From Phallus indusiatus (Eukaryota > Basidiomycota > Agaricomycetes > Phallales > Phallaceae), in assembly GCA_027605045.1 (NCBI GenBank), contig JAQFWX010000002.1, positions 248,001 through 312,000 of the forward strand: a stretch of DNA of 64,000 bases. Reading direction: 5' to 3'. A program made the translations under genes and the position numbers. Positions 24,901 through 36,598 of this stretch are shown piece after piece; position 1 is the stretch's first letter, and the number at the start of each line of letters is the position of its first letter. The notes below the pieces were generated by a model, which saw nothing but the letters and a program-made list of their open reading frames with translations, was not told where the DNA came from and searched no databases.

Positions 24901-25133
24901 TTGTTGATCCAGTGTGTGTACTGTTTCTCCCGTGGGGTGAGCAAGCCGAACGATTTGGCGACTTCGAGACCGCAAAAGGGGGCGTTTAGGTCAGCAAGAT
25001 ACGGCGAAGACGTGGTGGACGACATCCGGCGCAGAAGTGGAATTCGTCGAGCAGTGAGCGCGGTGCAAAAGAAAGCCCGGGGCAGAGACTGAGAGTGAGA
25101 GTGAGAGTGAGAGACAGTCCTGAGAGCGAGCAT
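21931..25133 (-). CDS. DPP3: Dipeptidyl peptidase III (zinc metallopeptidase M49)
   Basis: This enzyme removes dipeptides from the N-terminus of short peptides. The M49 signature is complete: VANHELLGHGSGKL around 23040-23090 supplies HExxGH, and ASFEECRAEA around 22830 supplies the third zinc ligand. The N-terminal region contains LNAPFCGLEVAKSFGLLTPREKQY, and PCISSAHFAAVVHASPSAN also fits the family. The C-terminus after several short introns is ALTAAGAIESFVERLAL. The first ATG (25133) gives a Ser/His/Arg-rich leader (MLALRTVSHSHSH...RRIPLLRRMSS) that looks like a mitochondrial presequence; a second ATG (MSSTTSS) would give a cytosolic form of normal DPP III size. Confidence 0.93.
24491..24520. 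repeat. ATG/GAT trinucleotide microsatellite in a DPP3 intron
   Basis: An imperfect run of atg/gat triplets lies inside the intron that follows ANAAVPLWNK in the DPP3 gene. It is not coding. It is likely to vary in length between strains. Confidence 0.75.
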
Positions 25134-25224
25134 TCCCTCCTGCCTCTAGCGTTCCGGATAGACAAACACACGCACACACCGCCCCGATCCGCTGCTTTCT
25201 CGCATCCACATCCCCGTGCTTCTC

Positions 25225-28200
25225 ATGTCCTCGTCGTCCTCGACGGCATCTGCGTGTCTTTTTGAGCCCATCGCCGTCTCCCAGCCCCCGGAACTCGAAA
25301 CCGATGACCCAACCCTCGCAACAGTCGTCCTCCCCGCCCCGCCCCCGCTAAATAGTCAGCGCCGCGACCGCGACTATAAACGGCCCCAGAATATATTCTC
25401 ATATCTGCCAGCTTCCGATCCCGGAACGACCTACTCGGGTCTTATGGGTGGGCTCGGACTCACTCTCATCCCTCCGGAGGATGACCTCCACGAGGGGGGA
25501 AGGCTTAGAAAACGACAACGAACGGACAGAAGGTACACGTCCTGTTACTTATCTATCCATTGCATCTATACTGACGAGCGTTGTTTCCTTTTTTTTTTCT
25601 GTTTCTTTTTTTGGGGGTAACGACAGTTTCGCGTCGCGTTCAATACATCCCTCTATTCTTCCACCTTCATCTCAACCACAGTCTCATCCTACAGCCTCAA
25701 CCTCAACCTTAAACTCAAAATCGACATCAACATCACTTTTCACAAAGCTTCCATCCGAACTCCCGCTCGGTCCTGCCGCCGCCGCCATCCAGGCATCGCA
25801 AAGAATGAACTCTGCAAGTGCTTTACTGGATCATTCTAATACTCCGCCCGTTCCTCCCAATGACACTATCCCCAAACCCTCCAAGTCTAGGGACAAGGGC
25901 AAGGAAAAGGAGAAGCCGTCTCTCAATCTCATCAAGGACGAGCCCCAGCCTTCTTCTTTGGATGTGGTAGATGGTAGCAACAGCCACATTAACGGTTCTA
26001 ATGTCCGTTGTTTCTCTATATTATCTTTCAAATCTGCTCTTATCTTCGTGCTCGTAGCATTATAATGAAGACCATTGCTCATCCTGTCGAGATATTGGCA
26101 ACCTGCTCTATTGCGATGGCTGTCCTAAGTCATTTCATCTTTGGTGCCTTGACCCCCCTATGGACAGTCGTGATGTTCCCGAAGGGGACACCCGTTGGTT
26201 TTGCCCCGCGTGTCTCATACGTCAAGTTTGTCCATACTTTTTGATCGGGATAATGCATAATTTTTTTTCTTTATTTCTCTTATCGTAGAATCCGCCCTCT
26301 AAACCTCGTCGCTCCCTTTTGGCGCCTCTCTTACAGCAGCTACAGCTGTCAATCCCCACCGAATTCGAACTTCCAGAGGACATTCGTACTTTTTTCAAGG
26401 ATGGTATGGTATTTTGTTTCAATACTTGTTCCACACTTTCCGTTTGCAGTTCTGACTTACCACGCCTACGTGTCAGTCACAACAGGTCCCAAAGGTTCTT
26501 ATCAGGATACCACTGATATCAAAGTCGTCCGTGCCAGGTAGGCTCAGTGTTTTTTTTTCTGAACTGCCCTTGGCTGATACCCCATTAAGTAGTCGTTTTA
26601 ATTTATTAGACGAACGTGATCCATTCCGTCTCAAAGACAGAAATGGGTACCCAGTTCTGTGCTTTCGTTGCGGAAGAACCGCTCTCCCTGATTCAGAATC
26701 CGGTCCCAGCACCATTGTCCAGGACAATAACATTGCCGTCAGTAATATTCGCGAATTACGAAGTCGCAAATATTCAAGTTTTCCTCATCCCAATACGACC
26801 ACGTTATGGAAAAGCATCGCTTCGTGCGATTATTGTCCCCTTCACTGGCATCTCGATTGTCTTGATCCTCCTTTGGCATCCATGCCAGCCGCGCACAAAA
26901 AATGGATGTGTCCTGCACATGTCCAACATGTTGCAGTAAGTGTTCGGTCCTTGTCCGGTTCAGATATCTTTTCCCACGTAATTCCATTGGCAGCCTAAGC
27001 GACGTATTCCTAAACACCTTCCACCCGTAACAGACATTGTATCCATGAATTGCATCAATAACGGTAACATTGAAATAATTCCTGCTGATAGTCGTACAGA
27101 TATATCGAAGAAAATGAATATAGATGAAGTGCACATTAACGGTCGGAGATACCGGATCCCGGAGCGCGTCGTGGTGTTAGATTTCTGGGACAAGCTTCGC
27201 CGTCTAAACAGACCTTCGTGTGTATCATCCACTTTTAGGGATTGTCAATGGATGCTTGATACATTTCTATTTCTTATTTTCCAGCAAAGCACCTGCTGGA
27301 ATATTTTCCGGCGTGTCGTCGCCTTTAACATCGCTCAGTTCTCTAGAGGATGACTCTCCACCTTCTGAAGTTTCACAGACCAGAGAAGCTACGAAAGGAT
27401 TGCTTCCAGGGACGAATACGATGGCGGACATAGAATTGCTAGACGCAGCCAATGTTAGTCAACCGAAGAAGCAAGAACTCATTATTCGTTTTTTAACACC
27501 TTTCTACCAGCTTCTCCTTGCTTGTCGGACACCCATACACCGTAAATCCAATGATTCTATGGAAATCGATTCACCTACCAACGTTCTACCATTACCTGCA
27601 AGAGTTGATGCCGCCGTCCAAACTGAACCTCCGGAAATAGATATACAACTAGAGGTTGCTCCAGCGTCGGTGTCAGTACCAGCTGCGAAAAAAGTAACGA
27701 GGAACGCATTGGTTCGTAACTCAATTTATCGGGAAGAGAATTAAATATCTGACATCCAACGAAGAAACCTTCCGAGAATCATACCGCTCCGTCCCTGCCT
27801 CTACAATCACATCGAAAAGGACAGACTACTCGCCGTGCGGTATCTAAGACACAGAAGTCTTCTTCGAACATGAGCCGAATAACCAGATCAAAAACTGCCC
27901 CTCTGATCCCCCCTACTCAGCACACATCTGAAACATCCTCAAGGCAAAATAATAATGCGCCTCACATGGTGGAGATATCCCCTGCAGAGGTCGCGGAAAC
28001 ACCGTCATCTAAAGATGAGATTAACCAGAATTCAAATATATCATCTTCCGGGACACGTAAAATCACTAGGTCTATGGTGGCGGCAGGAAGCATCTCAGAA
28101 CGTGGAAGGGAACAAGAGCAAGAATCAGCTGGTCAAGTTAATGCAGTCTCGTCATCCTCAGTAAACGTTATCAAGACTCCGTCATCACAGCAAATTGCCA

Positions 28201-28517
28201 AACCACCGTCTGTGATACCGCCACCGATATCAACAAAGTCTCCGTTTAAGATACGTATACCTAAAGCCATCAATACTGCGGTTGCAGCTGCAACGGCGGC
28301 GGCAGCGGCAGCAGCTTCATCCTCCTCTAGCTCTTCTTCGAATGCTCGTCGTATAGACTCCGTGACACCCAAGACTTTTCCGAAACCATCATCAGATTCT
28401 GACTCAAGTTTGTCTCCTGTCTCCTCGGATTCACTTGAACAGAATAAAGAAACCCTTCGTTCCAAGGTAAATGGTATCGATACCGAAGGCGCCAGCACCA
28501 CATCCTCAATATTCTGA
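25225..28517 (+). CDS. PHD-finger protein, Rco1-like (Rpd3S/Clr6 complex II subunit)
   Basis: Rco1 is the tandem-PHD subunit that guides the Rpd3S histone deacetylase to transcribed chromatin. After a low-complexity N-terminus comes PQNIFSYLPASDPGTTYSGL. The first PHD finger is intact (HCSSCRDIGNLLYCDGC, FHLWCLDPPM, WFCPAC). A linker with ELPEDIRTFFKD follows, then a second, larger PHD (YPVLCFRCGRTA ... CDYCPLHWHLDCLDPP ... WMCPAH) and the downstream block VHINGRRYRIPERVVVLDFW typical of the family. A phase-0 intron at about 27690-27766 joins a long Ser/Thr-rich tail with an alanine run (28278-28316), taking the stop to 28517; without it the protein would end at 27744. The ATG at 25225 lies 91 bp from the DPP3 start. 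Confidence 0.82.
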
Positions 28518-28750
28518 TTTTTTTTTATTCCTCTACAATCAAAAGTTACATCGTGCATTACATCCATGTATTATTCGGTTTCGGCCGTTCTAAACATTAA
28601 GCTTTAAGCCTATTATACTATTATTACAATATTGGGAAGAGTGGAGACGTAGCAGCATCTCTGTATTTTCACTGGAGAACATGAATGACAATGCAATCGC
28701 ACTCTGTTCAGGGTTGCACGGGAAAGAATGCCACTTGAAAGCATTGAGAG

Positions 28751-29742
28751 TTAGCTATCGTTCACTCGGTCTGGCGAAATACTACGGCTGCGCGAGCGGT
28801 AACTTGGGGCATCTGATATCGATCTCGATGGGCTCCTTGAGGGGGAACGATCTGGAGATGCAGAGCCGTCGTGAACGGGGCTGCCGCTGCGACCACGACT
28901 TGGACTTCTACTTTGACGAGCAGACCGACTTCGGCTGCGGGACCTGCTTCTAGCGGGCTTGACGCCTTCCATCGCGTTCAGTAACAGACTTTTTCGAGGT
29001 CCAATCTCATCCATATCCTCTAATACGCCGCGTTTGGGGAGTCTAGGGAGAATAATATCACACACTCTTTCTTCTGTCAGAAGTTGATCTACGAATTCAT
29101 CCATATATGTGAGGGAGTAACCAGCTAAATGTAATAAGAACATATTCAAATAAATATGGGGGTACAGATGCTCACCCGTAGACCGTAGCCGTAGTTTGCG
29201 ATAGTCTTGTAGTAATGGTTCCAGAAGATCGTATACCTCAGCAGCTCTAAATGTCATACGTATATACATAGCTGCCAAAGCTCGTAAATACCTAATTGCC
29301 GCCAGGTAAACCATCAATATGAAGAGGGTGCTAAATTCAACATACTTAAATTCGTCTACAAGGAGATATTCTACAAGTATTTCTTTTTCAGGCTGAATTT
29401 GAAGTAACTTGAGCAAAAGGCATATAAATTCAGTCGGTTTTTGGTTTCCATAAACACCTCCAATCGCTCGAAGAGCAATTGCTTTATCGATGAGAGATTC
29501 CGCTAAATGTCGCACACGTTAGTCTATTTCTCAAAAACAAGGCTTCAAGAGAAGTTGGCTTGCCTGTCAAGGCGAAACAATGCTCCTTCCAGTATATGGA
29601 CTCGTAAATTCTAGTTCTTATAATATATTCCACAAGAAACTAAAAAGATGTCAGTAGCCTCTTCTAGCGCATAAATAAGTTTTAAAACCTGTGGATTTTG
29701 CCCGTGAATTGCTTGGGCACCTCTGACGGTGGTATTGGCCAT
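28751..29742 (-). CDS. PRP38: Pre-mRNA-splicing factor 38 (PRP38)
   Basis: PRP38 is a tri-snRNP protein needed to activate the spliceosome. The start MANTTVRGAQAIHGQNPQ and blocks EYIIRTRIYES, IYWKEHCFALTAESLIDKA, YLRALAAMYIRMTF, EPLLQDYRKLR and MDEFVDQLLTEERVCDIILPRL match the family. The C-terminus is a long RS/SR domain, as in animal PRPF38. The first intron begins gttttaaa; the second (29503-29563) starts with GC (ACAG|gcaagc ... ttag|CGGAA) and its removal rebuilds LTAES. The gene shares a 63-bp promoter with the UPF0538 gene. Identification is firm. Confidence 0.92.
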
Positions 29743-29805
29743 TTCCAACGATTTGCCACGACGCGGCAAGCGCTAAGAGTAAGTTGTTCCGTTTGCTCTG
29801 CGGCC
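29743..29805. promoter_or_regulatory. 63-bp bidirectional promoter between PRP38 and UPF0538
   Basis: Only 63 bp separate the two divergent start codons. The 5' UTRs must therefore be very short or the transcripts must overlap. No specific motif is evident. Confidence 0.5.
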
Positions 29806-30481
29806 ATGTCAGAATCCGAAGTGTTAGTTAACGATGCTGTACCGAGAACATCTGCAACAATTACGATCCGGATCATAAAATCATTCGAATATCGTGTTGA
29901 GAAGAGTTTAGTTCTCCACAATATTAATCTCGAGCAGCTGACCGCTCGGCAATTGAAGGAGCTGGTGAGACAAGGTACTTTTACTTCTTCCTTCCAAAGT
30001 ACCGGGCAATTTTTCCCTTTTTGTTCAATTGAAGATCTGCAAATCAAGTCGGGTTTCAAAGCGTTTCGAAGTATCGATCTGGGTTCGTAGCAGGTGGATT
30101 GGGGCCTCGTTATACTTACTGCAGATATTTTTAAACACGTAGACACCCTCAAAATATACACAAAAGCACATGGGTCAAAAGTAAGCAAACATACACATTA
30201 TCTATGACCAATTACCATTATTATTATTTTGACAGACCTCTAATCTAATAATTAACTTAGACCATGATGATGAATTAATGCTCAATGACGACGAGGCTAC
30301 ACTAGCAGACCTCGGAATTGGTATGTCTGTTAACCCATTACGGTCAAGGGTCAAACTTCAATTGACATCGTCGATCACAGAAAATGAAACTGAGATTAGT
30401 TTTTTTAATGGAGCGGCTTATCGTGCATATCAGAAAAAACCTGAAGTAGTCCAATTTTTTCCCCTTCATCCACGCTTATAA
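29806..30481 (+). CDS. UPF0538 family protein (C2orf76 homologue)
   Basis: Splicing five exons yields about 145 residues: SATITIRIIKSFEYRVEKSL, LEQLTARQLKELVRQ, SGFKAFRSIDLDIFKHVDTL, KIYTKAHGSKTSNLIINLD, LADLGI and NETEISFFNGAAYRAYQ. This order is characteristic of UPF0538, a small conserved eukaryotic family with no established function and a ubiquitin-like look. Introns are 40-60 nt and all keep phase. The stop is at 30479-30481. The family assignment is strong. Confidence 0.87.
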
Positions 30482-30666
30482 ATATCTACTTACTCTACTG
30501 CTATTGCATGCTAGGTAAAGTGGAATTAATTCGAGAATAGAATGCGAGGTACAACAAGAATGCTCTAAATATACTGCAATCAATGTGACTATAGTATAGA
30601 ATATATGTCAAGAGTAAGTAAGCACGAAAAAAAAGAACACCCTAGAAGAAAGGAGTCAAGGGCCAA

Positions 30667-32197
30667 CTACTGCTGTGCGCATTGCACCCGTGGCTGTTCA
30701 TCATCTTCATCCATGGCATCGCCTTGGGCTTGTGCGTTCCTTTGCTGCCGCGCATCGAGTTCGAGTACGGGGACCTCCTCTACGTGTGCATTTTTAGGAA
30801 TCTTATCAATGGGGTCTCGAGGGGGAAGAGCTTCCTCTAGCTTGGCAATGGTAGCGGCGTCGACATGCTCTGGGAATCTCACGTGGAACTTGATATACAA
30901 ATCGCCAGGTTCATGGTGTCTGTAAGAAGGCATCCCTTGCCCTGCAATAACCCGCAAATCGCCTGCCAAATTTATGAGAATTTAATCGTCTATTATCTGA
31001 TGGTGGTAAAAGAAAACTTACCGTCTTTGATGGGTGTTCCGGGAATAATGTCAATCAAAAGATAACGATCATCCACATGTTTTAAGACAGTCTGACCACC
31101 CGCAAGAGCGGTCAAAAGATCGATTTGTACATCCGCTTTGAGATTATCGCCATCACGAGTAAATCGCTCATGGGGTTTTTCTTCGATGATGATAACAACA
31201 TCCCCAGGTACCATATCAGGGGCTTGATCACTTTCTCCGGCAAACGTAATTTTTTGACCACTCCGCATTCCTTTGTCAATATGAACTTCTAAGAACTTGC
31301 GTTCGGAGACGACTTTTTTGCCATTACATTGTTTACACCGGTTTTTGGCGTCGATTTGTTCACCAGTTCCGTCACAATCAGAACAAGGTTGCTGGATCTG
31401 TTGCAGCATGGGCCCCATTTGTCGGAGAGTAACCTTGACACCACGACCGTTGCAAGTACCGCAGGAACGCACAGCGCCTTCCTTACCACCTTTGCCGTTA
31501 CATTTTGAGCATATAACGTGTCGAGTTAAAGCAAGTTTGGTTGTTTTCCCTTTATATAAATCTTCTAGAGTGACGCTGACGGAATGCACGAGATCCTTTC
31601 CGCGACGAGGTCCGGACGAACGGCCACCGCCTCCCCCAAAGCCGCCAAACAAGCCACCGCCTCCACCGAAGAGCTGTGAGAACAAGTCTTGAGCGTCCAT
31701 GCCGCCCATGCCACCACCTTCTGCCAAGCCTGCTTCACCTCGGGCGTCATAACTTGATAAAGAAAAAGAAATCAGCACTATGTATTTCTTTGTGAAGTAG
31801 GGAAAAAAAAATCCAACGCACATTGACCGTTTTTGGGGATCAGACAAAACCTCGTAACTAGAGATGGCAGAAGTGTAAGGGGAAACTGTGTCGCCACCCA
31901 GAAATGAATTCGGACTTACGCATGAGTTACTTCTTTGAAAAGCTCAGGATCTCCTCCTTTATCGGGATGTAAACGCAAAGCCCTGATAAGATGAGACGAG
32001 TAAGAAATCTGGTTCGTTATTTGCAATTTATCAAAAAAAATGGTTGAACTTTTTTCTGTATGCCTTCTTTAAATCATTATCATTGGCATCTGGAGAAACC
32101 TCTAGTATATCGTAATATTTGCTGTAATATTCTCAAAGTATTAGAAAGACTGTCAATGACGGATGAGTTCCAAAACGACGTACGTCTCTTTCACCAT
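30667..32197 (-). CDS. YDJ1: Type I Hsp40 chaperone, Ydj1/Mas5 homologue
   Basis: This is a cytosolic J-protein that hands clients to Hsp70 and helps mitochondrial import. It has a J-domain (MVKETKYYDILEVSPDAND..., HPDKGGDPELFKEVTHAYEVLSD), a Gly-rich segment (LFGGGGGLFGGFGGGGGR), the four CxxCxGxG zinc repeats (CSKCNGKG, CGTCNGRG, CSDCDGTG, CKQCNGKK) and two beta-sandwich client domains. The C-terminus is CAQQ, a CaaX-type box like the farnesylated CASQ of yeast Ydj1. The start codon at 32197 is followed after five codons by the first intron, and further introns interrupt the J-domain. All diagnostic parts are intact. Confidence 0.94.
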
Positions 32198-32395
32198 CTT
32201 TGTTGGGTAGAAGAGGGAAGATAGTTAGTGTGGAGGGGAAAAGGAGAAAGCAAGAGGTCGGAGACAGGCTTTTTGAGGTTTACCGCGCCTCCAGAAAGAC
32301 GACGAAGGTCGTCGAAACTTTGCGACAAATTAGGAAAATGGGCGTTTATTTCGGATGCTATGCTACTATGCTGTGCTACATATGCGAGTAGTAAT

Positions 32396-33982
32396 CTACT
32401 GGGACACATCGGTGTACACATCAAAGCGACGCTGTGTTGTGACAGGAATACCAACCCGTGCGCTCTCCAACACTTGTGGATCTAGGAAAAAAAGAAAGAA
32501 AAAAAAAGAAGATATTAGTATTATTTACTTCTCAGAGAAATACAAGAGGGTTTATCGTTACCAAGGTCTGCAAATATAATAGTTTCCTTCTCCTCCGTGG
32601 TCGCAATTACCTCCCCTCTGCGAACTTGTCAGTCTCATCGCCAATCAAGTGCTTATTAGTGATGCTTACAGAGGATTGACAACCGTCGAGTGTCCCCACT
32701 ACGGCAAAACAGTTTTTTATTCGACCCATGTGTAGCAAGAAAACAACTTACTGCGTGATAATCAGCATCCATGTCCCGGGCCGGGCTACACATGGAAACA
32801 TATATCTGGTTATCAACAGCCCTAATGAAATATTAATTGCCGGCGTTCAACTTTCATAATTTGCAGCACAAGACCTGGCTCGTTGTAGCAGCTCCCAGTG
32901 AAGCGGTCCAGTCGTGAGGTTGAAAGCCCCAGGGTAGATCATTGCACAGCAACCTTGGTTCACTAGTGTGAGATTTTCTTTGTACAAGAGAGATGATGAA
33001 AGTAAAATGACCTCTGCGAGCTGCAATCATGGTCAGCTCTGGAAACCTTATATCATAACAAATTCCCAATCCGATTCGTCCAAAATCTTGATTCTTTAGT
33101 TTCTTATATCATGACCTTGATACGCAGAAATAAAAGCTCACCAGTGTCAAAGTGAGTGAGAACGTTGCCAGCAGAGAGCGTCGTGCTTTCCTATTAGCAA
33201 CCGGTGTGAAACCGCGATAGTTTTAAATTAGATAGGACATGCCTTGAATGTAATTTTACCAGGAATATCAATGTCGAAGAGATGTATTTTTCTGTGGATT
33301 GTGACAAGATCGCCTGTAATATAAACAAGCGTTCGAGTCAGCTATGCTGGGGAGGGTGTCTGTCATTGTTACTACTAACCATTGGGATTGTATACCATTG
33401 CGGTGTTGTATAATTTGCCGTCCACAGCGTCTCTTTCGGGTATGGATCCTGGAGAGGATAGATGACAATGAGACTACATGATGGGAAGAATTATCGCGAC
33501 GGCCTGACCTCCAATAAGCCAACAACTAGTCTCCTTTGCTACGTCAGAGAGCATTCGAACGGATTTGCTTGGACTGTTTGAAGCGTCGTATGGTTCTTGA
33601 GGATTAAAGTTGATGACTTCAGCATAATCTGGGAAATGCTTGTGACCGTAGGGAGAGTTGAAGCACTCCTTTTCACAGATGAAAAAACAACAAGAAGGGG
33701 TGAGATAATAATGAGATCACTCCCAACCAAAAGAAGAAGAAAAAACTGATCCCTCACCGGCAGCACCATGAGGTTGGGTTTTGTGCTTGAATCGCCCGAG
33801 GGACCCTGGGCTGCTTTCAGGAGCATTTCGCGAGCATGAGCTAGATTCTTGTCCGTTGAGGACCCAAGCTGTCCTAGCTGTATCAATGCCAATCTGAATG
33901 GCTTGAAGGCAGGAACTGGTGTGGACGCCATTGTGCTCATTGATTGTAGTCGTAGTAATCTTCGAAGAAGAAGAAGTGACAT
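32396..33982 (-). CDS. Nitrilase-superfamily omega-amidase (NIT2/Nit3-like)
   Basis: NIT2 hydrolyses alpha-ketoglutaramate and alpha-ketosuccinamate. Visible family blocks are [68 protein letters not shown] (catalytic Lys), the nucleophile region [21 protein letters not shown] and the C-terminus [17 protein letters not shown]. The catalytic Glu, Lys and Cys positions are all represented. The first ATG (33982) yields an Arg/Leu-rich leader ([13 protein letters not shown]) like a mitochondrial presequence; internal ATGs shortly after could give the cytosolic form. The C-terminal exons are short, and the stop is at 32396-32398. Confidence 0.9.
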
Positions 33983-34329
33983 GTTGATTTGCAAAGATAG
34001 CCACCACTATATAGTAGCATGACCCCAGGCCGTGCGCCGAACAGCAAGACCTAATTTGGTGCCCGCTCAGTTGTGGATAAACTAAATTGTTGGAGTATTT
34101 TTAATACTTGAGAGGATCAGCCTGAGCGTTGTCGAAGTTGATAAGTAAGTATCGATATCGGAAATCACAATGCACTACATACTGCAATGCAACAAGTCCT
34201 AGTCGGTGTCCCCGGCGTGCCGTTTGGCCGAAACTCCGACGCATGTTACATACTTGCTATTCTGAGCTCATATTTCAAAGATGTGAGGAAATCTTTCAAG
34301 GTCTGCTGCGACAAGGCTAATACATAGTA
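33983..34329. other. Divergent intergenic region between NIT2-like and DAGK-like genes
   Basis: This 347-bp spacer separates two divergent start codons and should contain both promoters. A TATA-like tatatag lies near 34011, about 30 bp before the NIT2-like ATG. Short open frames here have no recognisable similarity. Nothing else was seen. Confidence 0.4.
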
Positions 34330-35537
34330 ATGGTTCTCGTCCGTATTATCTCCAACCCCGTCAGCGGGAATGGCGCGGCCTCTGAATTTGTCCGCGAGCA
34401 CGTCATTCCGCTCATCGTCCAGCACGTCCCCAAGTATGAGCTCTTCGAAACCACTGCTCCGGGTGCCGCAGAGGCGTATGCTCGACAGGCCATCCAGCAG
34501 CACCAGCTCGACGCAGCAGACAGCCCCGAACCAGCCGTGTTCATCGTTGTCGGCGGCGACGGCACAGTACACGAACTTGTGAACGGCATCGGCGAATCTT
34601 CCCAATCATACCCCGTGCGTCTCGTCCTGTGTCCACTGGGAACAGCGAATGCCCTCTATTCCACTCTGTTCCCGCTAGACCCCTCTGCCCCCGAGACAGA
34701 ATATCGTCTGCAGGGCGTCCGGGCCTATATTGCGGGTCGTTTCATCCCCGTGACCGTCACCGAGACATCTCTGTACACCGCCGCCAACGAACGCGTCCAG
34801 TCTGTCTACGGCGTCGTCGTCACCTCCACCGCTTTACACGCCGCCATTCTTCATTCCGCCGAACACCTCCGTCAGACAGTCAAGAGCATAGAAAGATTTA
34901 AAATCGCTGCACGGGAGAATATATCCCACTGGTGCAGCGCTTCTCTGAGCTTCCTGCACCCAAATTCCCTCTCTATATATGACCCCGACGCCGGCCGGTT
35001 CACGCCATCCCTATCGTCAGACGTCCTTTCTGGTCCCTTTGCATATTTCATCTCAACCTCAAATGTAGATCGACTAGAACCAGCTTTTCAGATTTCACCC
35101 TTGTTCACCAAGTCTCCTCCCGCCCCAGGTGAATTAGATCTCGTTGTCATTCGTCCAATGCGCGATCCCGCAGTCCAAGTTGATAATGAAATCACCAGAG
35201 CAACCTTTGCTCCGAGACTCATGGACGTCCTGCACAGTGCCTATCAACAAGGTGCACATATCAGAATGCGTCACGACAAGTTACCGCATACATCTATCGA
35301 TTCCCAACGCAGTCCTTTCATCGTCGAATACATCCGCACTCTTGGCTGGAAGTGGATACCCGTAAGTCATCTCATTACACGTGACAATTCTGTTCTCTTT
35401 GATTTTTTTTTATACGTTAGGAAGAAAATGATCTTCGAGCCAGGCTAGTCTGCGTCGACGGCGCTCTCTTCGAAATTCCTCCACATGGCAGTGCAGTTTG
35501 TAAAAGTACAAGTTTCAATTATTCGGTATCCAAGTAA
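34330..35537 (+). CDS. Diacylglycerol/sphingoid-base kinase-like protein (DAGK catalytic domain)
   Basis: The N-terminus begins directly with the DAGK-catalytic fold: VLVRIISNPVSGNGAASEF (phosphate-binding start) and the nucleotide-binding motif VFIVVGGDGTVHELVNG near residue 75. A CPLGTANALYSTLF segment follows, as in lipid kinases. The C-terminal beta-sandwich includes APGELDLVVIRPM and, after one intron (35361-35420, gtaagt...ttag), EENDLRARLVCVDGALFEIPP, ending at 35537. It is therefore about 380 residues and probably phosphorylates a lipid such as diacylglycerol, ceramide or a long-chain base; the sequence does not settle which. Base composition over the main exon is more GC-rich than in many neighbours. 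Confidence 0.78.
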
Positions 35538-35637
35538 TGCTTGTATATGTACTTGTTATATCGTTATACATAAGTAGATGAGGTCATTGTATTGTATTGT
35601 ATATGTATATATATCAATACTTTCCGACCGGACACAC

Positions 35638-36598
35638 TCAATTTATCCCAGGCAAGAGGCTAACAGCTTGCCTAGCATTTCCGTATACTACATCCACACT
35701 TGGCTTACTATCCACCTAATGAACCGGATAAGTTATCGTGAGCAAACAAGTACAAAACAAGTACATCATCTTACCGTCGCTACTTTGCCAACTTTCCCGT
35801 AATGTTCAATCACCGGTTTTGTTTGCTCCTTGTAAACGACTAGCAAAACCAAGAGTCTCAACAAACAAGACAGTTCTCGGACGAGGAAATTCTGATCGTC
35901 TGTTTTCCAGACAAACCTACCAAAGCGCTTCTTGATACTCTCCACATTGTCATCCTCGCGTCCGCTTGTTTTGCCCCGTTCAAGTAGTCGTTTCAACATT
36001 GTATCCTCATCGCAGTCAAAATATAGCACGAGAGAAGCTAGGCATACCTAACGATAAATTAATCATCACATACTGGCAGATAGATGAACTCTGTCACTCA
36101 CAGTTTCGTCAAATTTCAAAGCTTGATCCATTTTTCGAGGGAACCCATCAATTAGGAAACGACCTCTGCCATCCTCCCATCCTGGCTCTCCCGCCCTCGA
36201 CTCAAGAGCCTTTTTCATGGAATTTTCAAGGAGTTTGATGGTGACCTCCATCGGAACAATGATACCCTCTCTAATATATGTCTGAATCATCTGGGCATAT
36301 GGTGAATCTTTTTTGTTCTGTTCTTCACGGAGAAGATCGCCCGCTGACGAACAAAATTACGAAAAGGCCTTGCCCACTGACGCAGAATAAATCCATACCT
36401 GAAAGATGTTCAAAGCGGAATTCTTCGACTAGACGGTGGCACTGCGTCCCCTTTCCTGGCGATGTGGTGAGTGGAGATGGAGTCGAATCGCAGTCATCAC
36501 TGAATAGATCGACACCGGTTCTTACCTGCTCCCGGACCTCCGAGGACATAGACCACGATCACAAGCTCATGGTTGAAAGTCGTCTGCGAAGTTGTCAT
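35638..36598 (-). CDS. URA6: UMP-CMP kinase
   Basis: This adenylate-kinase-family enzyme phosphorylates UMP and CMP. The start MTTSQTTFNHELVIVVYVLG resembles yeast Ura6. The P-loop is split by an intron: GGPGAG|KGTQCHRL. Then come SAGDLLREEQNKKDSPY, FLIDGFPRKMDQALKFDE, LYFDCDEDTMLKRLLERGKTSGREDDN and SIKKRF. The last exon (VDSKPSVDVVYGNARQAVSLLPGIN) is reached after a short intron, and the stop is at 35638-35640. A second, longer product is possible: an upstream exon from ATG 36810 encodes a membrane-like leader that a 71-nt intron (36584-36654) would join in phase. Kinase identity is firm; the longer form is inferred. Confidence 0.9.

Noticed and set aside
27745..28517. A separate small gene starting at ATG 27870
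   Set aside because: A phase-0 intron at about 27690-27766 joins this frame to the upstream PHD gene, and the stretch before the ATG is open and coding-like. It is treated as the tail of that gene.
28133..28567. A 144-codon minus-strand open frame
   Set aside because: It is antisense to the Ser/Ala-rich tail of the Rco1-like gene and has only mirrored low complexity.
2519..32197. Two J-protein genes in one window as a chaperone cluster
   Set aside because: They are about 27 kb apart, of different classes (DNAJC9 and Ydj1) and separated by unrelated genes; coincidence is enough.
32200..32679. Several overlapping plus-strand open frames of 60-85 codons
   Set aside because: They are antisense to the NIT2-like 3' exons or to the short NIT2-YDJ1 spacer and match nothing.
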